From: an uncultured Tateyamaria sp.
GTDB taxonomy: Bacteria > Pseudomonadota > Alphaproteobacteria > Rhodobacterales > Rhodobacteraceae
Length of the DNA stretch: 64,000 bases
Assembly: GCF_947497045.1 (NCBI RefSeq)
Contig: NZ_CANMEU010000001.1
Location: 310,001 to 374,000 of the forward strand
Direction: 5' to 3'
The notes under the pieces were generated by a model, which saw only the letters and a program-made list of their open reading frames with translations, was not told the DNA's origin and ran no database searches. Of the stretch, positions 54,638 to 63,602 are shown in pieces. The number at the start of each line of letters is the position of its first letter. Within the stretch, counting starts at the first letter, position 1. The position numbers and the translations under genes were made by a program.

Positions 54638-55588
54638 TTACCCTTGCAGGGCCTCCCACATTTCGATGTCACGTTTGTCGGTCCAGATGCGAGGGTGCGA
54701 GATCCCACAAGCTTCGTCATAGGCGCGAGCGACATTGAAGGGCAGGCAGTGTTCGTAGATCGCGTAGTCGTGGAATTTCGGATCACACGCGGCGCGCACC
54801 GCATCCCACGCATCTTTGAGCGAGCCGCCACGGGCGGCAACGCGGGCAGCAGGGCGGTAGGTGCTGTCAACAAAGTCGCGCGTGCTTTCGATAGCGATGT
54901 TCACGGCGTCCTGCCCCATCAGCGCGCCACCACGTCCCGGCGCAATCGCGTCTACGCCGTAGGATTTGATCGCATCCAGCGTCGTCCCCCAGTCCGAAAA
55001 ATGCCCGTCGCCGCAATAGCAGGCCGAACGGTCCTCTACGATATCACCGGTGAACATGACGTTCTGATCAGGCACATGGACCACCGCGTCCCCCGCCGTG
55101 TGGGCGCGACCCAGATGTTTGATATCAACCCGGCGGTTGCCCAGATAGACGGTCATGGCATCACTGAAGGTCGTGGTCGGGTAGGTCAGCCCGGGGATGC
55201 TCTCGTGCCCTTCAAACAGGCGGGGGAAGCGTTGGAACTCGCTGTCCCAGTCTTCTTGCCCGCGTTCGACCACCATGGCGCGGGCCGTATCGGACATGAT
55301 GATCTGATCGGCACCGTAAGCCGACGCGCCCAATACGCGAACCGCGTGATAATGGGTCAGCACCACATGACTGATCGGTTTATCGGTGACCTCGCGCACC
55401 TTTTCGATGACTTTGGCGGCCAGACGTGGGGTCGCCTGCGCCTCGACGATCATCACGCTGTCATCGCCGATGATCACGCCCGAATTGGGGTCACCTTCGG
55501 CGGTGAACGCCCACAGACCGTCACCGATCTCGTCAAAGGTAATCGTCTTTTCCGTCATGTCCCCTTGGGACGCAAAGGCCTTTGCCAT
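54638..55588 (-). CDS. MBL-fold metallo-hydrolase with non-canonical metal motif
   Basis: A 316-residue metallo-beta-lactamase-fold protein. The first metal motif reads THYHAVRVLGAS: the two His of HxHxDH are present, but the Asp-His pair is replaced by Val-Arg. Later ligands are partly recognisable (LGRAHTAGDAVV and MFTGDIVED). The second metal site is therefore altered, and it may bind one metal or none. It is first in an operon with an aromatic hydroxylase and DUF2783, so it could open a lactone or thioester in the same pathway; that is inference. AAGGAT lies eight bases before the ATG. Confidence 0.83.
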   Translation of the reverse strand: MAKAFASQGDMTEKTITFDEIGDGLWAFTAEGDPNSGVIIGDDSVMIVEAQATPRLAAKVIEKVREVTDKPISHVVLTHYHAVRVLGASAYGADQIIMSDTARAMVVERGQEDWDSEFQRFPRLFEGHESIPGLTYPTTTFSDAMTVYLGNRRVDIKHLGRAHTAGDAVVHVPDQNVMFTGDIVEDRSACYCGDGHFSDWGTTLDAIKSYGVDAIAPGRGGALMGQDAVNIAIESTRDFVDSTYRPAARVAARGGSLKDAWDAVRAACDPKFHDYAIYEHCLPFNVARAYDEACGISHPRIWTDKRDIEMWEALQG

Positions 55589-55636
55589 AGTATCTATCCT
55601 TGTCGGTCAAACCTGCAATTTCGTGCATGGGTAATG

Positions 55637-55654
55637 GTTCGTTTTGTAACTAAC
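55637..55654. promoter_or_regulatory. candidate operator of the MBL/monooxygenase operon
   Basis: An 18-bp dyad GTTAGTTACAAAACGAAC on the minus strand fits GTTnGTT-N4-AACnAAC with perfect symmetry at the fixed positions. It lies 49 bp upstream of the first gene of the operon. No regulator gene is adjacent. Confidence 0.5.
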
Positions 55655-55662
55655 AAGGGTCA

Positions 55663-56667
55663 CTATTGCACTAAAGCGGACGACCACGCACCCAGAAACA
55701 AGGATCGTTTCAGCGTATCAAGATAGACCAGCAACCCCGGCTCCAGTGTGACAACGCCCGTTGGGGACATGTCCACTGCACCGATCGCAGGGAGAGGATA
55801 ACCAGGCCGGTCCGTCTCGGCCCACGCGCCGGAAATGAGATAACGGACCAGATCGGTGGCCGAATCGGTTTGCGATGTGGTGTCCAGAACCAACACAGTC
55901 CGCATCATCGTCGTGGCAAAGTCGGTTGGAGTGATGATTGCCACCCTTTCGCGGGTTTCCGGCCGGGTCGCCGCATAGCTGCCCAGCACATTGTAGGCTA
56001 CGAAAAGGTCACCTCGCGCCAAGTCGTCGATCATGGCCCCCGAACAGCAATAGAGCCGTGCACCAAGGCTGCCGAACACCTCCATCAGCCGCCAATAGGT
56101 CTCGGAGGTGCGCGCATCCTGCGTGGCAAACAGATAGCCAAGACCGGACAGGCGCACATCATATGTGCCAACCCTGCCACGGAAAAAGTCCGGATCGGCG
56201 CGCAGGGCTTCGATCAGCTCTTGGCGGGTTTCGGGCAGGGGGCGGCTCGCAAACGCCTCGCGGTTGAGGACAATGGTGGCCGGTTCGTGGGTGAAGCCGA
56301 ACAGGCTTTGACGCCATTGGCTGCCCGCACTTGGGTCAACATCCGGCAACCGACGCGCCAACCCGTCATTGGCCAGCTTGAGTTGCAGATCCATCGCGCT
56401 GGAAATGACCACGTCAAAACAGTCCCCGCATTGCGCGATGATGTCGACAATGTCGGCAGACCCCGCAACGGCGTAATCAATGCTGACACTTGGGTTCTGC
56501 GCGATAAATCCCGTCAGGATCGGGGCGAAACTGTCGGTGTCCGTGCTCGACAACACCCGCAGCGTCTGCGTGGCCTTAGGTGCGTCAAACATCTGACGCT
56601 CCTCAAAATCCGCCGCGCGTGCCACACTCGCCCACAGGATCAATACGACAAATGCAAGACCGCGCAT
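55663..56667 (-). CDS. periplasmic solute-binding protein linked to the TctDE two-component system
   Basis: A 334-residue extracellular binding protein. A signal peptide is cleaved near VARA, then a type II periplasmic fold begins with LRVLSSTDTDSFAPILTGF. It resembles the iron/thiamine-type ABC binding proteins but stands without any ABC permease. Its start overlaps the end of the tctE-like kinase gene by 28 bp, so it is produced with the kinase and regulator. That suggests a periplasmic sensor that hands ligand information to the kinase. Four Cys, two adjacent (YCCSG), are unusual for this class. Confidence 0.8.
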   Translation of the reverse strand: MRGLAFVVLILWASVARAADFEERQMFDAPKATQTLRVLSSTDTDSFAPILTGFIAQNPSVSIDYAVAGSADIVDIIAQCGDCFDVVISSAMDLQLKLANDGLARRLPDVDPSAGSQWRQSLFGFTHEPATIVLNREAFASRPLPETRQELIEALRADPDFFRGRVGTYDVRLSGLGYLFATQDARTSETYWRLMEVFGSLGARLYCCSGAMIDDLARGDLFVAYNVLGSYAATRPETRERVAIITPTDFATTMMRTVLVLDTTSQTDSATDLVRYLISGAWAETDRPGYPLPAIGAVDMSPTGVVTLEPGLLVYLDTLKRSLFLGAWSSALVQ

Positions 56668-58004
56668 GCGCCACCCCCTTTCAGGTTCTTGAGTTCCAGA
56701 TGACCACCATGCGCCTCTGCCACATCCTGCGCGATGGTCAGACCAAGGCCCGAGCCAACCGTGTCCTTGACGTTGTTCCCGCGTTGAAACCTTTGCGAAA
56801 GCATATCGATCTGGTCACCGGGAAATCCGACCCCCTGATCCGTAACGGTGATCATCGGATCGGGATCCCTTGCAACGGCGATGCGCACCACCTTGTCGGG
56901 CGTCGAATATTTCAGCGCATTGTCCACCAGATTGCGCACCGCATTCTGGATCAGGATCGGGTCCGCCTTGACCGGTACCGGGCCTTGATCGACCAGCCTT
57001 AGGTCAAGGTCCATCATGTCGGCCACGGGCGTTAACCGATCCACGATGTCCGAACAGATGGCCACCAGATCTATGTCCTGTTTTTCCAGCTGATCACGGC
57101 GAAAGGTGACCATGGCATGATCAAGCAGCTGACCCGCCGCCCGGCTGCTTTCGTCGATGGCCCGGATCATGGCGCGCAGCGCTTGGCGGTTTTCGTCCTT
57201 ATCGACCCGCATCAAGGTCACCTCGGCATGGCTGCGCACCGTCGCAAGCGGGGTGCGGACGCGGTGGGCAGCCTCGGCAATGAAGGTCTCAGATTGGGTC
57301 AGCGACAGGTTCAGCCGGGTCATCAACGCATTGAGCGAGCTGACCAGCGGCAAAAGTTCGGTCGGCACCGTCCGGGTCACGGGGCGCAGGTCGCTTGGGC
57401 CACGACGCGCGACCGACTCGGCAATCTGGCGCAAAGGGCGCAAGGTCGATGCCGACGTCCAGAGCGCCATGCCTGCCGCCAGCAGAAAGAACGCCGCACC
57501 AAAGACCGCTGCGTTGATCGAAATCCTCAGCAGGGTGCCCGCAAGACTGTCGCGGGTCTGGGCCACGCTGATGGTCAGCGACACCGGGCGCGGGTTGGCG
57601 GGCAGTGTTTGCGTCACGCTGGCCACCCGCACCTGCGCCCCGGCAAAGGCCTGCGTGGAAAAGCCCGGCGTTTGGCGGGTCTGCGCGGTTGCCCCTTCAA
57701 GCCCTACATAGCCCGACAGCAGTGTCTGGTCCTGATAGATCGCATAGAACACGCGGTCATCGGCAGGCGTGTCCAGCATGGCAAACGCCGCATAGGGCAC
57801 ATCCAGTTCGATCTGTCCGTCCCTCACAACCGCCGCATCCAGCAGCGAGGTCATTGACGCCTCAAGGATGCGATCCTGACTTTGTTGTGCGATCTGTTGG
57901 GCATAAAGCCGGATCACCATGTAAAACAGGACCGCCAGGACCGCCGCACCCCCGATCAGCGTCAGCGTCAGGCGACGCCGTAATGAGCGGGGCCTAGCGT
58001 TCAT
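56640..58004 (-). CDS. tctE: sensor histidine kinase of the TctE type
   Basis: A 454-residue inner-membrane kinase. Two transmembrane helices (about residues 12-32 and 165-185) enclose a periplasmic sensor region, followed by HAMP-like sequence (LRPLRQIAESVARRG). The phosphoacceptor His lies in EAAHRVRTPL. The ATPase motifs are N-box QNAVRNLVDNALKYS, G1 DQGVGFPG and G2 GSGLGL. In Salmonella and others TctDE control tricarboxylate uptake. It overlaps tctD by 11 bp. Confidence 0.88.
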   Translation of the reverse strand: MNARPRSLRRRLTLTLIGGAAVLAVLFYMVIRLYAQQIAQQSQDRILEASMTSLLDAAVVRDGQIELDVPYAAFAMLDTPADDRVFYAIYQDQTLLSGYVGLEGATAQTRQTPGFSTQAFAGAQVRVASVTQTLPANPRPVSLTISVAQTRDSLAGTLLRISINAAVFGAAFFLLAAGMALWTSASTLRPLRQIAESVARRGPSDLRPVTRTVPTELLPLVSSLNALMTRLNLSLTQSETFIAEAAHRVRTPLATVRSHAEVTLMRVDKDENRQALRAMIRAIDESSRAAGQLLDHAMVTFRRDQLEKQDIDLVAICSDIVDRLTPVADMMDLDLRLVDQGPVPVKADPILIQNAVRNLVDNALKYSTPDKVVRIAVARDPDPMITVTDQGVGFPGDQIDMLSQRFQRGNNVKDTVGSGLGLTIAQDVAEAHGGHLELKNLKGGGACAVLHLSY

Positions 58005-58659
58005 CAAGCCGATACCCAAGGCCACGATGGGTCGAAATGGTGACGCTGGAAGGTTCAAGGTGCTTGCGCAACCGTCCCACATAAACCTCAATCGCATTTT
58101 CCGTGACCGTGTCGTCATAAGAAAACAGGCGGTCCACCAACTTGCTCTTTGAGAATATCTGCCCCGGCGCGTTCATAAACAACTCAAGCAGGCGCAGCTC
58201 GCGGTTGCGTAGGCTGACTTCGATATCCCCGATCCGCAGCACGCTGGCCACCGGGTTCAGAATGGCCGTCCCCCGTTTGATAACAGTTTGTGAGGCCCCG
58301 GCACGGCGACGCAACACGGCGCGGCATCGGGCTTGCAGCTCGGCGTGATCGAACGGTTTGGTCAGGTAGTCATCCGCGCCCAGATCCAACATGCCCACAC
58401 GGTCCGACACTTCGGACCGGGCGGTCAGCACAATGACAGGCGTGTCATTCTGCGCCGCCCGGTGGCGCTCGAGAAAACGGCGCCCATCACCGTCGGGCAA
58501 CATGATGTCAAGCAGGATCAGGTCGTAGTCCCCGACGCTCAAATAGTCTGCACCATCCCCAAGAGTTGGTGCATGATCCACCACATGCCCGTCCAGCCGC
58601 ATCCGATCGCCTACGGCGGCGGCCAGGTCCATGTTGTCTTCGATCAGCAGGTATTTCAT
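57994..58659 (-). CDS. tctD: response regulator of the TctD type (OmpR family)
   Basis: A 221-residue regulator. The receiver domain has the acidic pair near residue 8 (LLIEDN), the phosphoacceptor Asp in LILLDIMLPDGDG, the Thr in VLTARS and the Lys in YLTKPF. The C-terminal OmpR-type winged helix ends VEVYVGRLRKHL-like and HRGLGYRL. It would act on the divergent tctC-tctB-tctA promoter, where tandem repeats are visible. First gene of the three-gene regulatory operon. Confidence 0.9.
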   Translation of the reverse strand: MKYLLIEDNMDLAAAVGDRMRLDGHVVDHAPTLGDGADYLSVGDYDLILLDIMLPDGDGRRFLERHRAAQNDTPVIVLTARSEVSDRVGMLDLGADDYLTKPFDHAELQARCRAVLRRRAGASQTVIKRGTAILNPVASVLRIGDIEVSLRNRELRLLELFMNAPGQIFSKSKLVDRLFSYDDTVTENAIEVYVGRLRKHLEPSSVTISTHRGLGYRLDER

Positions 58660-58675
58660 TGGTTTATGCCGCGCG

Positions 58676-58707
58676 GTCAGGTCGTGACAGGTTTATGTCA
58701 GGTTTGG
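58676..58707. promoter_or_regulatory. tandem 10-11-bp repeats, candidate TctD binding sites
   Basis: GTCAGGT, GACAGGT and GTCAGGT start at 58676, 58686 and 58697. Spacing of 10-11 bp places them on one face of the DNA, the pattern bound by OmpR-family dimers in tandem. They lie between the divergent tctD and tctC start codons. Confidence 0.6.
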
Positions 58708-58763
58708 ATGTTTCAATGTGAGCATTCGCGCGCCAGCCGTGCGGAGTCAAATGGGAGGACATT

Positions 58764-59747
58764 ATGAAAACGTTTGAACTGAGCCGCCGTGCTCTGCTGG
58801 GTGCTGCTATGGCACTGGGCCTTGGTGGCCAGGCAATCGCGGACGGCCATCAGGTTGTCGACAGCATCCACTTTCTGATCCCCGGCGGTGCCGGTGGTGG
58901 TTGGGACGGTACTGCGCGTGGCACGGGCGAGGCGCTGACAGGGGCGGGCCTCGTGGGCACCGCATCCTATGAAAACATGTCAGGCGGCGGCGGCGGCAAG
59001 GCCATCGGGTTCCTGATCGAAAACGCTGACAGCAACCACGGCACACTGATGGTCAACTCGACCCCCATCGTGATCCGTTCGCTGACAGGCGTGTTCCCCC
59101 ACAACTTCCGCGACCTGACACTGGTTGCAGGCACTATTGGGGATTACGCTGCCATCGTTGTAGGCAAAGACAGCCCTATCAACTCCATGGATGAATTGCT
59201 GGCGGCGTATGATGCGGACCCATCGGGCACAGCCGTTGGTGGTGGTTCGGTCCCGGGTGGGATGGACCACCTTGTTGCGGCCATGGTGATGGAAGCGGCA
59301 GGCAAGGATGCCCTCGGTGTCAAGTACATCCCCTACGATGCGGGCGGCAAAGCCATGGCGGCACTGCTGTCGGGTGAGATCGCGGCCCTGTCGACAGGCT
59401 TTTCCGAGGCGGTCGATCTGGCCAATGCGGGTGAAGTCAAGATCATTGGCGTGACAGCGCCCGAACGGGTGGATGCGTATCCGGATGCGGCCACCATGAA
59501 AGAGCAGGGGATCGACACGGAGTTCGTGAATTGGCGTGGGTTCTTTGGTGCGCCCGGCATGCCTGCCGAGCAGGTAGCGGCCTATCAGGACGCGCTCGCC
59601 AAGATGTATGATACGCCCGAATGGGAAGCCGTGCGCGCGCGCAACGGCTGGGTCAACATCCACAACAACGGTGACGAATTCAAAACCTTCCTAGAAGGTC
59701 AGGAGAAAGTCATCGGCGATCTGATGAAAAAGCTCGGGTTCCTGTAA
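58764..59747 (+). CDS. tctC: tripartite tricarboxylate transporter substrate-binding protein TctC
   Basis: A 327-residue periplasmic receptor. The N-terminus has twin Arg (SRRALLGAAMAL) followed by a hydrophobic signal, so export could be Sec or Tat. The mature part has the TTT-family start VDSIHFLIPGGAGGGWDGTARG and the carboxylate-binding loops (SMDELLAAYDADPSG; FVNWRGFFG). It captures citrate or another tricarboxylate for TctAB. GGGAGGA precedes the ATG. Confidence 0.92.
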   Translation: MKTFELSRRALLGAAMALGLGGQAIADGHQVVDSIHFLIPGGAGGGWDGTARGTGEALTGAGLVGTASYENMSGGGGGKAIGFLIENADSNHGTLMVNSTPIVIRSLTGVFPHNFRDLTLVAGTIGDYAAIVVGKDSPINSMDELLAAYDADPSGTAVGGGSVPGGMDHLVAAMVMEAAGKDALGVKYIPYDAGGKAMAALLSGEIAALSTGFSEAVDLANAGEVKIIGVTAPERVDAYPDAATMKEQGIDTEFVNWRGFFGAPGMPAEQVAAYQDALAKMYDTPEWEAVRARNGWVNIHNNGDEFKTFLEGQEKVIGDLMKKLGFL

Positions 59748-60078
59748 TCCAAAGGAGCGGCTGACGCCGCACGCTTTTTGTAAAAACAGGACGAGGGGCC
59801 AGCCCCTCGTGCTCCCCGAGGTATTTTGAGCGAAAGGAAGAGGAGATTGGTCACAACCTCCTCCCCTCGCGAAGGCTTTCAACGGCCTTCCTCTCGCACG
59901 GTCATCAACTCCTCAGCCTGTACCGCATGACCTTAATGATCGTATTTTCTTAAAATTTGCTTTCCTTTCGCTCAAAATACCTCGGGGGAGCCTGCAAGGG
60001 CTGGGGCAGCGCCCCCTAAAACAAGAATTTCGGCCCAGCAGTTGGGGCCTACCCCACTGCTTGTCATAGGAGAGACAG
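59748..60078. other. 331-bp gap between tctC and tctB with inverted repeat copies G and H
   Basis: No coding region is seen. The hairpin ACGAGGGGC-CA-GCCCCTCGT lies at 59791-59810. CCCCGAGGTATTTTGAGCGA (from 59815) and its inverted copy (59961-59988) match perfectly over 26 bp and flank about 120 bp, with a further GC hairpin at about 59998-60019. These are copies G and H of the dispersed repeat. They may lower tctB-tctA expression relative to tctC by partial termination or RNA processing. Confidence 0.65.
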
Positions 60079-60561
60079 ATGGCACTTGATCGATGGATCG
60101 GACTGATCTTGCTAGGAATATTCCTGGCCTATGGCTACACCGCCTGGTTCACAATGGATGCTGCTCTTGCCCCGTTCATGCAGCGCAACCCGATCTGGCC
60201 TTCGTCCTTTCCCAAAATCCTATCGATCCTGGGGGTCGTTTGTGCCCTGATCATTATCACGGGCATCGAAGGCGGAGAAGCCAAGGTCGGCGACATCGAC
60301 TACCGCAGACTTGGCGACTACAACATCGCTCAGGCGCTCATGCTGTTGGGGTTGATGGCCCTTTATGCGCTTTTGCTCCGCCCGGCGGGCTTTTTGTTTT
60401 CGACCATTGCGTTTCTGATTCTCGGGTCCGTGATCCTGGGTGAGCGGCGCTGGATCACGATGATCATCGTGTCAGCCATCGCAACAGGGATCGTCTGGTA
60501 TTTGGTGCAGGTCGTGTTGGGCATTTATCTGCGTCCCCTGCCCGGTTTCATAGGAGGTTAG
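60079..60561 (+). CDS. tctB: tripartite tricarboxylate transporter TctB family protein
   Basis: A 160-residue small membrane subunit with four hydrophobic helices (WIGLILLGIFLAYGYTAWF; ILGVVCALIII; AQALMLLGLMALYALLL; ITMIIVSAIATGIVWYL). It forms the small integral component of the TctABC carrier with the large TctA. TAGGAGAG lies upstream of the ATG; tctA starts 3 bp after its stop. Confidence 0.9.
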   Translation: MALDRWIGLILLGIFLAYGYTAWFTMDAALAPFMQRNPIWPSSFPKILSILGVVCALIIITGIEGGEAKVGDIDYRRLGDYNIAQALMLLGLMALYALLLRPAGFLFSTIAFLILGSVILGERRWITMIIVSAIATGIVWYLVQVVLGIYLRPLPGFIGG

Positions 60562-60564
60562 GCC

Positions 60565-62079
60565 ATGATCGAAGGTATTCTCATCGGTCTGCAAACGGCC
60601 CTTTCACTGCAAAATCTGCTGATGGTGATCGGGGGCTGCCTGATCGGGACCTTCATCGGCATGCTGCCCGGCCTTGGGCCGATGTCGATCATCGCCATCA
60701 TGATCCCGGTTGCCATTTCGATCGGTGACCCTGCTGCTGCGCTTATTCTGCTGGCAGGCGTCTATTATGGCGCGATTTTTGGGGGATCGACCTCCTCAAT
60801 CTTGCTGAACGCGCCGGGGGTCGCGGGCACGGTCGCGACCAGTTTTGACGGATATCCCATGGCGCGCGAGGGCAAGGCAGGCAAAGCCCTCACCATTGCG
60901 GCCATCGCGTCCTTTTGCGGTGGCACCATCGGGGCTATTCTGCTGATGATATTTGCGCCGATGCTGTCTTCGGTCGCACTTTTGTTCCACTCCGCCGAGT
61001 ATTTCGCCTTAATGGTTGTTGGGCTCTCGGCCATCGCCGCCTTTGCGGGAACGGGTCAGGTCGCCAAGGCGATCATTATGACCCTTCTTGGCCTCATCAT
61101 GGCAACCGTCGGCGAGGGGGCATTGTTCAACATGCCGCGCTTTACGATGGGCCTGATGGATTTGCAGTCCGGCTTTGGCTTTGTGACCCTTGCGATGGCC
61201 ATGTTCGCCTTGCCTGAGGCCATCTTTCTCGTTCTGAACCCGGGGCGCTCGGCTCAAGGCGACGGTGGTGCGATCAAAGATATGCGCATCACCCGCAGCG
61301 AGGCGAAATCCATCGCCCCGGTCATCGGGCGGCAGTCGTTGCAGGGCTTCTTTATCGGGGTCTTGCCCGGCGCTGGTGCCACTATCGCGTCTTTCCTCGG
61401 CTACGCTGTGGAACGCAACATCGCTCCCAAGACCGAACAAGAACAGTTTGGCAAAGGGTCGATCAAGGGCCTTGCAGCCCCCGAAACGGCCAACAATGCG
61501 GCCTGTACCGGATCGTTTGTGCCCCTGTTGACCCTTGGGATTCCCGGCTCTGGTACCACTGCGATCCTGCTGGGTGCTTTGATTGCGCTGAACGTCACGC
61601 CGGGGCCGCGTCTGATGTTGGATGATCCACAGATTTTCTGGGCCGTCATCATTTCAATGTATATCGGCAATCTGGTGCTGTTGATCCTGAACCTGCCGCT
61701 GATCCCTTACATTGCGAAAATCCTGTCTGTGCCGCGCAATTTCCTGATCCCCTTCATTCTCTTTTTCACGCTGATGGGGGCCTATATCGGACAAAACAAC
61801 GCGACTGAATTGCTCCTGCTTGTTGGTTTCGGGGTTTGCGCCACAGTGCTGCGTTTCGCGGATTATCCGCTCGCGCCGTTGCTGATCGGTTTCATCCTTG
61901 GCGGTATGCTTGAGAACAACTTCAGCCGGTCCATGCAGCTATATGACGGGGTCAGCTTTGTCTGGGAACGTCCCATGACCCTTGGCTTGTTGGTGATTGC
62001 AGCATTCCTGGTGATCCTGCCAAGCTACCGGGCGCGCCGTGCCCGAGCACGGGCCGCTGGCATCGCTGACGGCGATTGA
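60565..62079 (+). CDS. tctA: tripartite tricarboxylate transporter permease TctA
   Basis: A 504-residue inner-membrane permease with about twelve helices. The family signatures GTFIGMLPGLGPMSIIA and YYGAIFGGSTSSILLN are intact, and the second half repeats the pattern (GFFIGVLPGAGATIASFLGY). It moves tricarboxylates with ions such as sodium or protons, fed by TctC. TAGGAGG lies just upstream. Confidence 0.94.
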   Translation: MIEGILIGLQTALSLQNLLMVIGGCLIGTFIGMLPGLGPMSIIAIMIPVAISIGDPAAALILLAGVYYGAIFGGSTSSILLNAPGVAGTVATSFDGYPMAREGKAGKALTIAAIASFCGGTIGAILLMIFAPMLSSVALLFHSAEYFALMVVGLSAIAAFAGTGQVAKAIIMTLLGLIMATVGEGALFNMPRFTMGLMDLQSGFGFVTLAMAMFALPEAIFLVLNPGRSAQGDGGAIKDMRITRSEAKSIAPVIGRQSLQGFFIGVLPGAGATIASFLGYAVERNIAPKTEQEQFGKGSIKGLAAPETANNAACTGSFVPLLTLGIPGSGTTAILLGALIALNVTPGPRLMLDDPQIFWAVIISMYIGNLVLLILNLPLIPYIAKILSVPRNFLIPFILFFTLMGAYIGQNNATELLLLVGFGVCATVLRFADYPLAPLLIGFILGGMLENNFSRSMQLYDGVSFVWERPMTLGLLVIAAFLVILPSYRARRARARAAGIADGD

Positions 62080-62273
62080 TGCCGCCTGTGCTCTGATCCG
62101 CCAGACCGGGTGGCGATCAATGGCGGTCGGGGCAAAGCTGCCTTGGTCGCGTCATCAAGGCTGTGCGTCTTAATCGCGACGCTACGCCGCGATCAGGGGC
62201 AACATGGTTGCTACAATCTTTCACGAGCACTAAACGCAATTCAGTTTTTGATGCGCTCCAGACAAGGCTTACC

Positions 62274-63602
62274 ATGTCCAACACTTCAAAACCTTCAACA
62301 GTGGATCGGCTGTTGGATCAAATTGAGCAGAAGAGCGCGACAATCGGCATTATCGGCATGGGTTATGTGGGCATACCACTGGCCGTTGCCGTTGGGCATG
62401 CCGGGTACCGGGTCATTGGTTTTGATGTCCTTCCCGACCGGATCGAGCAGCTCAATTCATGCCGCAGCCCAATCGGCCATATCCCTGACGCGGCTCTTGA
62501 GCAAATTCAGGAGACCGGCTTTGAAGCCACAAAAGACTTTGCGCGTACCGCCGAATGCGAAGCGTTAATCATTTGCGTGCCCACACCTCTGGATAAAACA
62601 CGCGAGCCCGACCTGAGCTTTGTGACGTCCACAATGGATGCCATCGGGCCTTATCTGCGGGCAGGCCAATTGTTGGCGCTGGAAAGCACCACATGGCCCG
62701 GAACCACAGATGAGATATTGAAGCCCTATGTGGAGCGCGCCGGTCTGACGGTCGGCGAGGACTTTTTCCTTGTGTACTCGCCAGAGCGCGAAGATCCGGG
62801 CAACGCCAGCTTCAGCACGCATTCGATCCCCAAGATTCTTGGTGGTGACACGCAAGCATGTCGCAAGGTAGGCGTCGCACTCTACAGCGCGTTTATCGAC
62901 GAGGTTGTGCCTGTCAGTTCCACCAAGGCGGCTGAGATGACAAAGCTGCTGGAGAATATTCAGCGGTCTGTAAACATTGGGCTGATGAACGAGATGAAGA
63001 TCGTCGCGGAGGCGATGAACCTCGATATCTTTGAAATCATTGATGCCGCCGCGACCAAACCGTTCGGCTTTGTTCCCTACTATCCCGGCCCTGGAGTTGG
63101 CGGCCACTGCATCCCGATCGACCCGTTTTACCTGACGTGGAAGGCGCGCGAATTTGGGTTGCACACGCGGTTCATCGAGCTTGCAGGCGAAATCAATGCC
63201 ACGATGCCGACCTATGTCATCGACAAACTTGTGCGCGCCCTGTCAGAACGCGGCAAAGCGCTGAAGGACGCCAAGGTGATGGTGCTTGGTGTGGCTTACA
63301 AACGCGACCTAGAAGATGTCCGCGAAAGCCCATCGGTTCTTGTGATGGAAATTTTGCGCGACTGGAATGCGGACCTGTCCTATAGCGACCCGCACGTACC
63401 GATTTTCCCGGTCATGCGCGAACATCGGTTTGATCTGTCATCGACGGAACTTACACCCGAAACACTGGCCCAGCAGGACGCGGTCCTTTTGCTGACGGAT
63501 CACACTGGCTTCGATTACGATCTGATTGCTGAACATGCGCCTCTTTTGATCGATACGCGCGGTGTCTATCGCCGCCTCGGGAAAAAGGTTCCTACGGCTT
63601 AG
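62274..63602 (+). CDS. nucleotide-sugar dehydrogenase (UDP-GlcNAc/ManNAc dehydrogenase type)
   Basis: A 442-residue enzyme oxidising a UDP-sugar to its uronic acid with two NAD per turn. The NAD-binding [13 protein letters not shown] begins near residue 22, and [14 protein letters not shown] is conserved. The catalytic Cys is in [16 protein letters not shown]. The length and motifs fit the WbpA/WecC branch (N-acetyl-hexosamine) better than plain UDP-glucose dehydrogenase. It probably opens a surface-polysaccharide cluster off the right edge. The ATG in MSNTSK has AAGG upstream. Confidence 0.9.
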   Translation: MSNTSKPSTVDRLLDQIEQKSATIGIIGMGYVGIPLAVAVGHAGYRVIGFDVLPDRIEQLNSCRSPIGHIPDAALEQIQETGFEATKDFARTAECEALIICVPTPLDKTREPDLSFVTSTMDAIGPYLRAGQLLALESTTWPGTTDEILKPYVERAGLTVGEDFFLVYSPEREDPGNASFSTHSIPKILGGDTQACRKVGVALYSAFIDEVVPVSSTKAAEMTKLLENIQRSVNIGLMNEMKIVAEAMNLDIFEIIDAAATKPFGFVPYYPGPGVGGHCIPIDPFYLTWKAREFGLHTRFIELAGEINATMPTYVIDKLVRALSERGKALKDAKVMVLGVAYKRDLEDVRESPSVLVMEILRDWNADLSYSDPHVPIFPVMREHRFDLSSTELTPETLAQQDAVLLLTDHTGFDYDLIAEHAPLLIDTRGVYRRLGKKVPTA

